The position numbers were made by a program, and so were the translations under genes. Below are positions 34,558-43,239 of a stretch of DNA of 64,000 bases, piece after piece. The notes under the pieces were generated by a model. It had not been told where the DNA came from, did not search any database, and was given only the letters and a program-made list of their open reading frames with translations. Position 1 is the first letter of the stretch; the number at the start of each line of letters is the position of its first letter. The DNA lies in the NCBI GenBank assembly GCA_011389935.1, contig JAABTJ010000009.1, positions 41,549-105,548 on the forward strand. The letters run 5' to 3'. The stretch is from Desulfobacteraceae bacterium. GTDB lineage: Bacteria; Desulfobacterota; Desulfobacteria; Desulfobacterales; Desulfosalsimonadaceae.

Positions 34558-35640
34558 TTATGCCTCGGTAAAGTCGTCCGGCTGGCTTTTCAGCAGGGGC
34601 CTGAACCTGGATTTTTCGTTTGACTTGGCATAGGCATCGTCTGCGCTGATTTGCCCCTTGTTATACAGTTCCATGATGGCGTCATCCAGGATCTGCATGC
34701 CGTATTTTTTCCCGGTCTGCATGGAGGATGTAAGCTGGTGGGATTTGCCTTCACGGATCAGGTTCCGGACAGCGGGGGTGGCAATAAGGATTTCAAGGGC
34801 CGGGCATCTGCCTTTCCGGTCAACCCGCTTGAACAGCACCTGGGCCAGGATTCCCCGGATACCGTCGGACAGCGTCGACCGGATCTGGGGCTGCTGGTTG
34901 GCCGGAAAAACTTCAATGATGCGGTCCACGGTTTTCATCGCGCTGGAGGTGTGGAGGGTGGCAAAGACCAAATGGCCGGTGGAAGCCGCCTCAATGGCCA
35001 GGGAAATAGTTTCCAGATCCCGCATTTCACCGACCAGGATAACATCCGGGTCTTCCCGGAGCGCCCCCCTCAGGGATGCGGCAAAAGATTTCGTATGCGT
35101 ACCGATTTCGCGCTGGTTGATAATACAGCCCTTGCTTTCGTGAACGAATTCGATGGGGTCTTCGATGGTGATAATATGGTCCTTGCGAATACGGTTGGCC
35201 TCATCGATGATTGCCGCCAGGGTCGTGGATTTGCCGCTCCCGGTGGGGCCTGTCACGATGACCAGTCCGCGGGGCAGGGATGCCAGGCGTGAAACCACAG
35301 AGGGGAGCCCGAGCTGTTCAACGGTCATGATGTTGCTGGGGATCTGGCGGAAAACGGCGGCCACGCCGTTCCGCTGCATGAACAGGTTGGCGCGGTACCG
35401 TGCAAGGCCCGGTATTTCATAACCAAAGTCCACGTCCCCGGTTTCTTCGAAGGCCTTGATTTTGTCTTCAGGCGTAATTTCGTAGATCATTCCCCGAAGA
35501 TCGTCGTTGCTGAGCGCCTTGTATTTGACCCTTTCGATTTCTCCGCGTATTCGGAGCGCCGGCTGCTGCCCGGCGGCCAGGTGAAGGTCCGAGGCACCCT
35601 GGTCGTTCATCAGTTTAAAAAAAGCATCAATTTTTGCCAT
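34558..35640 (-). CDS. pilT: Type IV pilus twitching motility ATPase PilT
   Basis: Retraction motor for type IV pili at the inner membrane, 360 residues, standard length. N-terminal ASDLHLAAGQQPALRIRG, Walker A GPTGSGKSTTLAAI, Asp box ITIEDPIEFVHESKG, Walker B DVILVGEMRDLETI, His box TGHLVFATLHT, and AVRNLIREGK, which matches the conserved PilT AIRNLIRE motif needed for retraction. ATG 35640. Downstream of yggT; no pilin or assembly genes are in the window. Confidence 0.93.
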   Translation of the reverse strand: MAKIDAFFKLMNDQGASDLHLAAGQQPALRIRGEIERVKYKALSNDDLRGMIYEITPEDKIKAFEETGDVDFGYEIPGLARYRANLFMQRNGVAAVFRQIPSNIMTVEQLGLPSVVSRLASLPRGLVIVTGPTGSGKSTTLAAIIDEANRIRKDHIITIEDPIEFVHESKGCIINQREIGTHTKSFAASLRGALREDPDVILVGEMRDLETISLAIEAASTGHLVFATLHTSSAMKTVDRIIEVFPANQQPQIRSTLSDGIRGILAQVLFKRVDRKGRCPALEILIATPAVRNLIREGKSHQLTSSMQTGKKYGMQILDDAIMELYNKGQISADDAYAKSNEKSRFRPLLKSQPDDFTEA

Positions 35641-35717
35641 GCGCGTTTACTCCGAGAAACGATGATAAGAATTGGCTGTGAAAGGCCGAAAAAGATCTGG
35701 CTGCAGCCATGGGTAAG

Positions 35718-36017
35718 CTATACCTGCCTGGCAAGCTGAAACAGGGTCTGAACCACGAAAATCTGTATGAAATAGATTGCAAGCACTACGATCAACGGGG
35801 CAAAGTCGATCCCCCCGACACTTGTGGGGATGTGCCGCCGGACACGGTACATGACCGGTTCGGTGATTTGGCGGATCAGGCGGACGATCGGGTTGTAGGG
35901 ATCCGGACTTACCCAGGAAAGTATTGCATAGGCAATTACAACGAACATATAGAGATTCAGACCGATTTCCAGTACCCGTGCAATCCCCATAATAAAATTG
36001 GCAAGCAGGATGCTCAA
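35718..36017 (-). CDS. yggT: YggT family membrane protein
   Basis: 99 residues with two hydrophobic segments and the family core YAILSWVSPDPYNPIVRLIRQ followed by EPVMYRVRRHIP. YggT proteins sit in the inner membrane and are linked to osmotic tolerance and cell-division/septum functions in some species; no biochemical role is settled. The neighbourhood proC/yggT/pilT is common in proteobacteria. ATG 36017. Confidence 0.9.
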   Translation of the reverse strand: MSILLANFIMGIARVLEIGLNLYMFVVIAYAILSWVSPDPYNPIVRLIRQITEPVMYRVRRHIPTSVGGIDFAPLIVVLAIYFIQIFVVQTLFQLARQV

Positions 36018-36182
36018 CGGTAACTCCTGTTTCGAATATTAGCAGGTTCCCATGGCGAAACCCGTTCCGGAAAAATTTTTCAGGGACGGTCCTGACCGGG
36101 TGCCGGCAGACACCGGATCAATGACAAAATAAATAAAAACAACCCGTTTAGTCAAGAATTTTCCGTTTAAATCGCCAAAAGA

Positions 36183-36240
36183 TTGACATGGAACGCTTGT
36201 CTCCAGTATAGTTTCTGTGGGGCGGCCACAGCGGCCGCCC
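36183..36240 (+). promoter_or_regulatory. proC promoter and leader hairpin
   Basis: TTGACA (36183-36188), 18-bp spacer, TATAGT (36207-36212): a strong sigma-70-type promoter. The transcript would start near 36219 and at once form the hairpin GGGCGGCC-ACAG-CGGCCGCCC (about 36220-36240), about 60 nt before the proC ATG. Confidence 0.65.
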
Positions 36241-36300
36241 TGTCTGGTTTGTGGGGGCCGCCCCCGCTTGCTGCTGCCGGGAAAAAAACAGGATGCAATC

Positions 36301-37170
36301 ATGAATACAAAAAACGCAAAAAAGAATCTGTCCATCGGCTTCATCGGGGCCGGTAACATGGCCGAGGCCATGATTGCTGCCCTGCTCCCTACGGGCGCCT
36401 TTTCCCCCGATCATATTCTTGCCGGGGATGTAAATCCGCAACGTTCCGAATATATGGAAAAGACATATGGCATCAGGCGGGTTGACGACAACCGGGCTAT
36501 TGTTGAGGCATGCCAGGTCGTTGTTTTTGCCGTTAAACCCCAGCAGATGGCCGATCTGTTAAAAGACCTGTCCGGGCGCAGGGCTTTTGACGCCATAACA
36601 GACCGGCTCCTGGTGATCTCCATCGCCGCGGGAGTGCACCTTGAAACGTTTGAAAAGGCCATCTACGCGGGGAAGACGGAAGCGGAAAGGCAGCGCATCC
36701 CCATTGTCCGTGTAATGCCCAATACGCCGGCCCTTGTTGGCGCCGGCATGTGCGCTTTTTCCGCCAATCGCCATGCAATCGGCGACGATATCGATATTAC
36801 GCACGAAATTCTCGGCGCCATGGGGGATGCAATACAGTGTGACGAATCGAAAATGGATGCCGTAACCGCCGTCTCCGGCTCCGGGCCGGCCTACTGTTTT
36901 TACTTCATCGAATCGATCATCGAGGCCGGGGAAAAGCTCGGCCTTACCCCTGAAGAAGCCTTTCAACTGACCGTTTCGACTTTCAAGGGAGCCCTGCGCC
37001 TTATGGAGGTGCAGGGGGAGTCCCCGGCGGCCCTGCGCCGGAAGGTCACTTCCCCCGGGGGGACCACCGAGGCGGCCCTGCGCGTTTTTGAGGAGAACCG
37101 GCTCAAAGAGAAACTGATTGCCGCCGTTTCGTCGGCCGCCCATCGCGCCCGGGAGCTTGGCCAATCATGA
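36301..37170 (+). CDS. proC: Pyrroline-5-carboxylate reductase
   Basis: Last step of proline synthesis (NAD(P)H-dependent). 289 residues. Dinucleotide motif IGFIGAGNMAEAMIAALL, VVFAVKPQQM, RVMPNTPALVGAGM, and the C-terminal signature SGSGPAYCFYFIE with SPGGTTEAALRVFEE. ATG 36301 with AGGA 8 nt upstream; an in-frame extension upstream would run through the leader hairpin and is rejected. Divergent from yggT. Confidence 0.95.
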   Translation: MNTKNAKKNLSIGFIGAGNMAEAMIAALLPTGAFSPDHILAGDVNPQRSEYMEKTYGIRRVDDNRAIVEACQVVVFAVKPQQMADLLKDLSGRRAFDAITDRLLVISIAAGVHLETFEKAIYAGKTEAERQRIPIVRVMPNTPALVGAGMCAFSANRHAIGDDIDITHEILGAMGDAIQCDESKMDAVTAVSGSGPAYCFYFIESIIEAGEKLGLTPEEAFQLTVSTFKGALRLMEVQGESPAALRRKVTSPGGTTEAALRVFEENRLKEKLIAAVSSAAHRARELGQS

Positions 37171-37217
37171 TGAACTCGTAAAAAAAAAAATGACGCAGCC
37201 CGCCTGAGGCATTATAT

Positions 37218-37341
37218 TACAAGCCATCTCAAAAAAAAGATCAAGTGGGGCAGAAAATGCGGGGAGGGTGGTTTTTACCACAGAGGGCACAAAGCAGACA
37301 CAGAGGTTCACAGAGAAACGCATAATTTCATGGGCGTCCCC
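37218..37341 (+). repeat. C1 left arm joined to family A repeat
   Basis: TACAAGCCATCTCAAAAAAA (C1 outer arm) followed by GATCAAGTGGGGCAGAAAATG and a family A CACAGAG repeat ending GGGCGTCCCC. The same junction occurs in reverse at 3330-3403, so it is a repeated composite, not chance. The right C1 arm is missing here. Fills the gap between proC and ccdA. Confidence 0.7.
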
Positions 37342-37400
37342 AAAAGTCGCCAAGGCGCGTGCAATTGCAGCCGATACCAATGATTAATCGATAATGTAAA

Positions 37401-38105
37401 ATGTTTTTAACGCAATCCGTTTCATATTCAGCGGCGTTTCTGGCGGGGCTGCTTTCCTTTGTTTCCCCCTGTCTCCTGCCGCTTATTCCGGCCTATTTTG
37501 CCTTTATCACCGGGTATTCCATCGAAGAGCTCACCGAAAATCCGGACGCGGCCGTGCGTGCGCGGATTTTTACCGCAACGATCAGTTTTGTGCTTGGTTT
37601 TTCGTTGGTGTTTATCCTCATGGGCGCCTCCGCATCCATTATCGGAAGCATGGTCGTCCAGTACAAGGATGTCATCCGGATCATCGGCGGATTGCTGATC
37701 ATCGGTCTCGGGATCCACATGACGGGTCTCATCCGGATAAGCGTCCTTGAAACGGACAAACGGGTCGCGGTGCGCAGAAAGCCCCTTCACCTGGCGGGCA
37801 TCTTCATTGTCGGAATGGCCTTTGCCGCGGGATGGAGCCCCTGTATCGGCCCGCTTTTGGGATCGATTCTCATGGTCGCGGGCACCAGCGAAACCGTGGG
37901 TCAGGGCGTCTGGCTGCTGTCCGTTTACTCGGCCGGTTTGGCGGTTCCCTTTATTCTGATTTCCATTTTTGTGCCGGCCATGTTACGAATAGTCCGCGGT
38001 GCGTCAAAAACGCTTCGGTATGCCGGCCCGGTCGCCGGGACGCTTCTGATCCTGGTCGGGCTTCTTCTGCTGACCGACAGCTTCGGTTTTTTTATTGTCG
38101 CGTAA
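37401..38105 (+). CDS. ccdA: Cytochrome c biogenesis protein CcdA
   Basis: Six-helix membrane protein that passes electrons from cytoplasmic thioredoxin to extracytoplasmic thiol proteins. Both redox cysteines are in place: SFVSPCLLPLIPAYF near residue 20 and WSPCIGPLLGSI near 148. 234 residues, family length. The next gene but one encodes a thioredoxin-fold lipoprotein that could be its partner. ATG 37401, no strong ribosome site (TCGATAATGTAAA upstream). Confidence 0.93.
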   Translation: MFLTQSVSYSAAFLAGLLSFVSPCLLPLIPAYFAFITGYSIEELTENPDAAVRARIFTATISFVLGFSLVFILMGASASIIGSMVVQYKDVIRIIGGLLIIGLGIHMTGLIRISVLETDKRVAVRRKPLHLAGIFIVGMAFAAGWSPCIGPLLGSILMVAGTSETVGQGVWLLSVYSAGLAVPFILISIFVPAMLRIVRGASKTLRYAGPVAGTLLILVGLLLLTDSFGFFIVA

Positions 38106-38131
38106 GCGTTTTTGCCTCTGCGCTTTTTTAC

Positions 38132-38277
38132 TACAAGCCATCTCAAAAAAAAGATTTTGGTTCAAGATCAAGGCGGAGGTGAAATGGTAACCGGAGGCAT
38201 ACTGCAGTATTCCGAGGATTTCAATTTCACCGCCAACGAAGATATTGGGGCAAAAGATTTTTTTGAGATAGCTTGTA
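38132..38277 (+). repeat. Hairpin repeat family C1, complete forward copy (146 bp)
   Basis: Outer arms TACAAGCCATCTCAAAAAAA and TTTTTTTGAGATAGCTTGTA. Constant strands GGTTCAAGATCAAGGC and AACGAAGATATTGGGG. Inner stem GGCGG-AGG-TGAAAT with ATTTCACCGCC, apex ATACTGCAGTAT within GGA/TCC. It is the reference copy for the composites at 3215 and 37218. Confidence 0.8.
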
Positions 38278-38428
38278 ATTTTTGTATTCTCGTATAGACA
38301 CGATAAATATTCCCACAGAATGTGAGGTCTTCCTGATCATCATGTCTATTGAAAAATGCAACGATTTGTATTTATTAACCAAGATGGATGGCGTCGCAAA
38401 AAGTCGTCAACAAAAGGGGATCTTGTTT

Positions 38429-38899
38429 ATGAAATATTCAGCGAAAAGGATATTCTTGTTCGCTTTGCCGCTTTTGATCATCGGTTTTTTTTCCTGCACC
38501 GGCGTGGCCGGGGAGCAGGCTACGGTCAAATGGTATTCCTATACGGACGGCATAGAGAAAATGCAGTCCGGGGGAAAAACCGGCTTTCTCTATTTTTACA
38601 CGGACTGGTGCACGTTTTGTAAAAAAATGGATGAAGAGACCTTTTCCATGAAAAACATCAGCGATTACCTCAACGCGAATTTTATACCGATACGGGTCAA
38701 TGCGGAAGAGCAGCGGAACCTGGCCCGGCAGTACGGGGCAAACCAGTATCCGTCAAACCTCTTTCTTTCCCCGGATGCCGAGGTGATTGCCGGTCGTCCG
38801 GGGTTTATCCCTGAAGAACAGATGATCGGCATCCTGGAATATATTCATACGGAAAGTTTTGAAACCATGACCTTTGGGGAATTTCTTGAAGAGAGGTGA
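38429..38899 (+). CDS. Thioredoxin-fold lipoprotein
   Basis: 156 residues. N-terminal signal MKYSAKRIFLFALPLLIIG with lipobox FFSC, then a thioredoxin-like domain with the redox motif DWCTFCKKMDEETF (CXXC) and the cis-proline region QYPSNLFLS. Probably a membrane-attached thiol reductase or disulfide protein in the periplasm, possibly reduced by CcdA encoded just upstream. Start at ATG 38429 with AAAGGGGA 8 nt before it; upstream in-frame sequence lacks a signal. Confidence 0.85.
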   Translation: MKYSAKRIFLFALPLLIIGFFSCTGVAGEQATVKWYSYTDGIEKMQSGGKTGFLYFYTDWCTFCKKMDEETFSMKNISDYLNANFIPIRVNAEEQRNLARQYGANQYPSNLFLSPDAEVIAGRPGFIPEEQMIGILEYIHTESFETMTFGEFLEER

Positions 38900-38914
38900 T
38901 CGCCGGATAACGCC

Positions 38915-39553
38915 ATGAAAACCGAACACCTGAAAAACACCCTGTGCCGGCATGAAATGCCAAAATCCCCGTCGGTACGGATTTTTGAGCCGGCGAGCGT
39001 GCTGATGCTGCTGTATGAAAAACAGGGGGAAGCCTGCCTGCTTGCCGTGCGCAAGACCGATACCGAAGGCTATCCGTGGCGCAACCAGGTGGCCCTGCCC
39101 GGGGGGCGGGTGGATGGCACCGATGACAGTCCCCTGGCGGCGGCCTACCGGGAGGTCAAGGAAGAACTGAACATCGATGCATCCCAGATTGAAATGGTCG
39201 GTTCCCTCGGGTATTTCCAGACCATCCGGCAGACGGAAATCGAAACCTTCGTGGGCTTCTGGAATGGGGACTTTTCCACCGTGCGTTTCGACCCCCGGGA
39301 GATATCCGCCACACTGGAAATCCGTATTGACGACCTGATAAAAACGCATGTGGATTGCAATTACAGGGGACGACGGCCGGATATTGCCACCCTGATCTAT
39401 CCGGCGGGCACGAACCCGGGCGAACGATCGGATAGCGGCGATATCGTCGTCTGGGGGGTGACCGCCGTCATGCTACATTTTTTTCTGGAGCATTTGCGCA
39501 CGGTTTCGCCGGAAAGTTTTGATGGCATATCGAAAAAGCAGTCATTTCTCTGA
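38915..39553 (+). CDS. NUDIX hydrolase, CoA diphosphatase-like
   Basis: 212 residues with the NUDIX box in GGRVDGTDDSPLAAAYREVKEEL (key REVKEE retained; the first glutamate of the consensus is aspartate here). The sequence before the box (VALPGG) and the length fit the YeaB/NudL group that cleaves CoA and acyl-CoA to 4'-phosphopantetheine forms. Substrate is inference. ATG at 38915, 15 bp after the thioredoxin-fold gene, so probably the same transcript. Its last 12 bases overlap the convergent small membrane gene. Confidence 0.82.
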   Translation: MKTEHLKNTLCRHEMPKSPSVRIFEPASVLMLLYEKQGEACLLAVRKTDTEGYPWRNQVALPGGRVDGTDDSPLAAAYREVKEELNIDASQIEMVGSLGYFQTIRQTEIETFVGFWNGDFSTVRFDPREISATLEIRIDDLIKTHVDCNYRGRRPDIATLIYPAGTNPGERSDSGDIVVWGVTAVMLHFFLEHLRTVSPESFDGISKKQSFL

Positions 39554-39790
39554 TCTTCGGTTTCTTGAAAACCGGATAACCAGGCAGAGGAACAACCCGG
39601 TGCTGAGGCCCAGCAGCAGCAGCGGCACCCACAAAAGCCACATGCCCGGATGCACCGCTGCAACACGGATCCCGGTTATGGCGAAAAGGGCGATTCCCAG
39701 CATCACCAACGCCCCGGCAATGCAGACAATGCTGGAATCCAGCCATCGGACAGGCGTTTTTTTGAACATGGGGTTGTTTTCAATATGCAT
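39542..39790 (-). CDS. Small two-helix membrane protein, unknown function
   Basis: 82 residues: polar N-terminus MHIENNPMFKKTPVRW, two hydrophobic segments (about 20-44 and 49-71) and a basic C-terminus RFSRNRRSEK. Likely inner membrane with both ends in the cytoplasm. No family recognised. Convergent with the NUDIX gene (12-bp overlap at the ends). ATG 39790. Hydrophobicity pattern and positive-inside charges support it. Confidence 0.55.
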   Translation of the reverse strand: MHIENNPMFKKTPVRWLDSSIVCIAGALVMLGIALFAITGIRVAAVHPGMWLLWVPLLLLGLSTGLFLCLVIRFSRNRRSEK

Positions 39791-39871
39791 GGGTATTATG
39801 CGTTGCCTTTTTGATGAAGCCCTGATGGGAGTTTCGGTCGATTTTTTTTACCACAGGATATCCGGATCCGT

Positions 39872-39904
39872 CCAGAATATTGTTTCCCGCAATATTCTTT
39901 CTGG
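39872..39904. repeat. Inverted repeat upstream of a C2 element
   Basis: CCAGAATATTG (39872-39882) and CAATATTCTTTCTGG (39890-39904) pair with a small bulge, and GGATAT / ATATCC extend the stem outward. It lies between the small membrane gene and the C2 repeat at 39914. Confidence 0.5.
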
Positions 39905-39913
39905 AATATCCTC

Positions 39914-40060
39914 TAAAACTCATCTCAACATTCAGATTTCGGTTCAAGATCGCGGCGGCGTCTTGTTTCAAACCGCAGACATATCGAGTATTTTGAGGAT
40001 TTGAAATAAGACGCCAACAAAGATATTGGGCCGAAAGATAATTTTGAGATAGGTTCTAAA
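39914..40060 (+). repeat. Hairpin repeat family C2, forward copy
   Basis: Same constant strands and inner stem as the copy at 28763; a few differences, mainly at the apex (ATATCGAGTATTTTGAGG). It ends 24 nt before the ribosome site of the ChaN-like gene, mirroring its position before ftsH. Confidence 0.8.
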
Positions 40061-40092
40061 ATATCCCTGTACAGGCATTATATGGAGGTTTT

Positions 40093-41001
40093 TTGAAGGC
40101 GCCGGTTTTGTCACTCTTTTTATCGTTTCTCCTCGTTTCCGGCTGCGCCGTGCTGCGCACCACCGACACCGGGCCGTCCGCGCCGGCCTACCCGGTCGAT
40201 ACGATCCTGGAGGCGGCCACCGGCCGGGCGGTTTCCTTTGAAACCATGATCGCGGACCTTGAAACCGTTCCCGTCGTGTATGTCGGCGAAACCCATACCA
40301 ACGAAGCGCACCATGAAATTCAGCTCCGGATCCTGAAAGCCCTTCAGGAGCGTTGTCCCGGCACTATCGCCGTTGGCATGGAAATGTTCGCCCGCCCCTA
40401 TCAGGAAGTGCTGGCCCGGTGGGTCGACGACGGCCTTTCCGAGGAGGCGTTTCTCCGGAAAACCCACTGGTATGCGAACTGGCGGCACGATTTCTCTCTG
40501 TACCGGGACCTGTTGCATTATATCCGGGAAAACCGCATCCCCTTGTATGCGCTGAACATCGAATTTCATATTCCGTCCAAAATTGCCGCCGGCGGCATTG
40601 ACTCCCTGCTTCCGTACCAGGAAAAACAGCTGCCGCAGGAGATGGACCTGACCGATGAAAAGCACCGCGAATATGTCCGAAGCCAGTACGAGCGGCATAC
40701 CGGACATGTCGCGGACCGGTACGCATTTGACGATTTTTACGCGGCCCAGGTCGTATGGGATGAGGCCATGGCCGAGGCTGTCAGCCGCCATGTAAACGAG
40801 CGTTCCCTGATCGTGTTTGCCGGAAGCGGCCATATCGCCCCGGGCTTCGGCATTCCCGAGCGCGCGCGCCGGCGGACCGGCATTGCCTATCGCAGCATTA
40901 TTCCCCGCGAAGCCGGAGAGTCCGTTGATTTTTCCGCTGCGGATTATATTTGGATCACGCCCCCTGCCCAAGGGCACGGTTTCATGGGGAATGCGCCCTG
41001 A
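40093..41001 (+). CDS. ChaN-like heme/iron-binding lipoprotein
   Basis: 302 residues of the ChaN/DUF399 family. Lipoprotein signal ending VSGCAVL, then VYVGETHTNEAHHE (family signature with histidines), VGMEMFARPYQEVL, THWYANWRHDFSLYRDLL and FAGSGHIAPGFGIP. ChaN binds heme dimers at the outer membrane in Campylobacter; other members have no defined role. The start is TTG 40093, four bases after GGAGG (40084-40088). Confidence 0.85.
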   Translation: MKAPVLSLFLSFLLVSGCAVLRTTDTGPSAPAYPVDTILEAATGRAVSFETMIADLETVPVVYVGETHTNEAHHEIQLRILKALQERCPGTIAVGMEMFARPYQEVLARWVDDGLSEEAFLRKTHWYANWRHDFSLYRDLLHYIRENRIPLYALNIEFHIPSKIAAGGIDSLLPYQEKQLPQEMDLTDEKHREYVRSQYERHTGHVADRYAFDDFYAAQVVWDEAMAEAVSRHVNERSLIVFAGSGHIAPGFGIPERARRRTGIAYRSIIPREAGESVDFSAADYIWITPPAQGHGFMGNAP

Positions 41002-41037
41002 GCCGCCCTGTTTTTCTCCCCTCTTTTTTACAGAAAA

Positions 41038-41083
41038 ACGCAATATATTGTGTTTTTTGTTGACAAAATTCAATATATAGTTA
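41038..41083. promoter_or_regulatory. Tandem NrdR boxes and promoter of nrdDG
   Basis: Two 16-bp NrdR-type boxes: ACGCAATATATTGTGT (41038-41053) and ATTCAATATATAGTTA (41068-41083), cores CAATATATTG and CAATATATAG, centres 30 bp apart, about three helical turns. A -35 box TTGACA (41060-41065) lies between them. NrdR represses ribonucleotide reductase genes when dATP is high. nrdR itself is not in the window. Confidence 0.85.
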
Positions 41084-41145
41084 ATTTTAGGAGTTGTGAG
41101 GGGAGGATAAAAATAATTCATACACCTGCTGAGGGAGGACGCCGC

Positions 41146-43239
41146 ATGTTTACCCATATAAAAAGAAGAAACGGGCGGATTGACCAATTCGATTCTTCCA
41201 AGATCACCGCTGCCATTGCCAAGGCGGGGAAAGCGACCGGCGAGTTCGACGAGCGCACGGCCAAACAGATGACGCTGCGGGTGTTGTCGCTCGCCCACGA
41301 GATGCAGCTGTCCAGCCCCCCGGAAGTCGAGGAAATCCAAGATATTGTGGAGCGGGTGCTGATCGATTCTCCCTACTTCAAAACGGCAAAGGCCTATATT
41401 ATCTACCGGGAGCAGCATTCCCAGATTCGGAGCATCGCCACCCGCGCCCATGTGGAGCTGGTTGAGAATTACGTGCAAAAACTCGACTGGAAGATCAAGG
41501 AAAACTCCAACATGAGCTATTCCCTTCAGGGGCTCAACAATTATATCTCCTCGGATATCACGGCCGAATACTGGCTGAACCGGATCTATCCGCCGGAAGT
41601 CCGAAATGCGCATAAAACCGGGGATCTGCATATCCACGACCTCAGCCTTTTGTCCGTCTATTGCGTGGGGTGGGACCTTGTGGACCTGCTCAAAAGCGGA
41701 TTCATGGGGGTTTCCGGAAAAGTGGAAAGCGCGCCGCCCAAGCACCTCCGTTCCGCCCTTGGCCAGGTGGTGAACTTTTTCTACACGCTCCAGGGGGAGG
41801 CGGCCGGCGCCCAGGCGGTATCCAATTTTGACACGCTTCTGGCCCCGTTCATCCGTTTCGACAAATTGTCCTTCCGCGAGGTCAAGCAGGCGCTGCAGGA
41901 GTTCGTATTCAATATCAATATCCCCACCCGCGTGGGATTTCAGACGCCTTTTACCAACATCACGATGGATCTGAACGTGCCGTCCACGTTCAGGGACTCC
42001 CCGGTCGTCATCGGCGGGGAATATCAGGATTTCACCTATGGCGATTTCCAGGAGGAGATGGACGTTTTCAACCGGGCATTCGCAGAGATCATGATGGAAG
42101 GGGACGCGCGCGGAAGGGTGTTTACCTTTCCCATCCCCACGTACAACATCACCGCCGATTTCGACTGGGACAATCCCAACCACGACTATATCTGGAAAAT
42201 GACCGGCAAGTACGGGATTCCCTATTTTTCCAATTTTGTCAATTCGGACATGTCGCCCGAAGACGCCCGTTCCATGTGCTGCCGGCTGCGCCTGGATAAC
42301 CGCGAGCTCCAGAAGCGGGGGGGCGGGCTGTTCGGCGCCAATCCCCTTACCGGTTCCATCGGCGTGGTGACCATCAATCTTCCCCGGATCGGGCATCTGG
42401 CGCAAAGCAAAGCGGAGTTCTTCGATCAACTCAAGGCGCAGGCGGAAATCGCCAGAGACAGCCTCGTGATCAAGCGGAAGGTGCTCGAGCGGTTCACCGA
42501 GCAGAGCCTTTATCCGTATTCCCGGTTTTACCTGCGGGGGATCAAGGAGAGAACCGGGTCCTATTGGGCCAACCATTTTTCCACCATCGGCATTATCGGC
42601 ATGAACGAGGCCTGTCTTAATTTTATGGGGCATGGCATCGGTGAGCCCGAAGGCCGCGATTTTGCCATCGAGGTGCTGGATTTTCTCCGCAAGGTGCTTG
42701 AAGATATCCAGGCGGAGACCGGCGAAATCTTCAACCTCGAAGCGACGCCCGGGGAGGGGACCGCGTACCGGCTCGCCCTTGTCGACAAGAAGAAATTTCC
42801 GTCGATTATTTGCGCCAATGAATCGGAATTTACCCAGGGGGCGGAACCCTTTTACACCAATTCGAGCCAGCTCCCCGTTAATTATACGGACGATGTTTTC
42901 GAGGCCCTGGAGCTTCAGGACGAACTCCAGATCAAGTATACCGGGGGAACGGTTTTTCATATTTTCCTGGGGGAGCAGATCAACCAGTTTGAGGCCACAA
43001 AGCACCTGGTCCGAAAGATCACCGGCAACTTCCGCCTGCCGTACTTTACAGTGACGCCTACCTTCAGCGTCTGCAACCATCACGGCTATTTCAGCGGAAA
43101 CCACGAAGCTTGCCCCCGGTGCGGTGAGCCGACAGAGGTGTATTCGCGCGTGGTCGGCTATCTGCGGCCCATCCAGCAGTGGAACAACGGGAAGCAGCGC
43201 GAATTTGAAAACCGCCGGACGTTCCAGATCGCTTCCTGA
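41146..43239 (+). CDS. nrdD: Anaerobic ribonucleoside-triphosphate reductase
   Basis: Class III (glycyl radical) enzyme that makes dNTPs from NTPs without oxygen. 697 residues: N-terminal ATP-cone (RRNGRIDQFDSSKITAAIAKA), catalytic barrel, and the C-terminal radical site SRVVGYLRP just after cysteine-rich zinc-type sequence (CNHHGYF, CPRCG). ATG 41146 with GAGGGAGG about 8 nt before; upstream in-frame sequence covers the NrdR boxes and is excluded. It overlaps nrdG by one base. Confidence 0.96.
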   Translation: MFTHIKRRNGRIDQFDSSKITAAIAKAGKATGEFDERTAKQMTLRVLSLAHEMQLSSPPEVEEIQDIVERVLIDSPYFKTAKAYIIYREQHSQIRSIATRAHVELVENYVQKLDWKIKENSNMSYSLQGLNNYISSDITAEYWLNRIYPPEVRNAHKTGDLHIHDLSLLSVYCVGWDLVDLLKSGFMGVSGKVESAPPKHLRSALGQVVNFFYTLQGEAAGAQAVSNFDTLLAPFIRFDKLSFREVKQALQEFVFNINIPTRVGFQTPFTNITMDLNVPSTFRDSPVVIGGEYQDFTYGDFQEEMDVFNRAFAEIMMEGDARGRVFTFPIPTYNITADFDWDNPNHDYIWKMTGKYGIPYFSNFVNSDMSPEDARSMCCRLRLDNRELQKRGGGLFGANPLTGSIGVVTINLPRIGHLAQSKAEFFDQLKAQAEIARDSLVIKRKVLERFTEQSLYPYSRFYLRGIKERTGSYWANHFSTIGIIGMNEACLNFMGHGIGEPEGRDFAIEVLDFLRKVLEDIQAETGEIFNLEATPGEGTAYRLALVDKKKFPSIICANESEFTQGAEPFYTNSSQLPVNYTDDVFEALELQDELQIKYTGGTVFHIFLGEQINQFEATKHLVRKITGNFRLPYFTVTPTFSVCNHHGYFSGNHEACPRCGEPTEVYSRVVGYLRPIQQWNNGKQREFENRRTFQIAS

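Noticed and set aside
40120..43104. A 994-residue open frame on the minus strand opposite chaN and nrdD
   Set aside because: It is the antisense of two certain genes, crosses their boundary, and has no domain; GC-rich third codon positions keep antisense frames open here.
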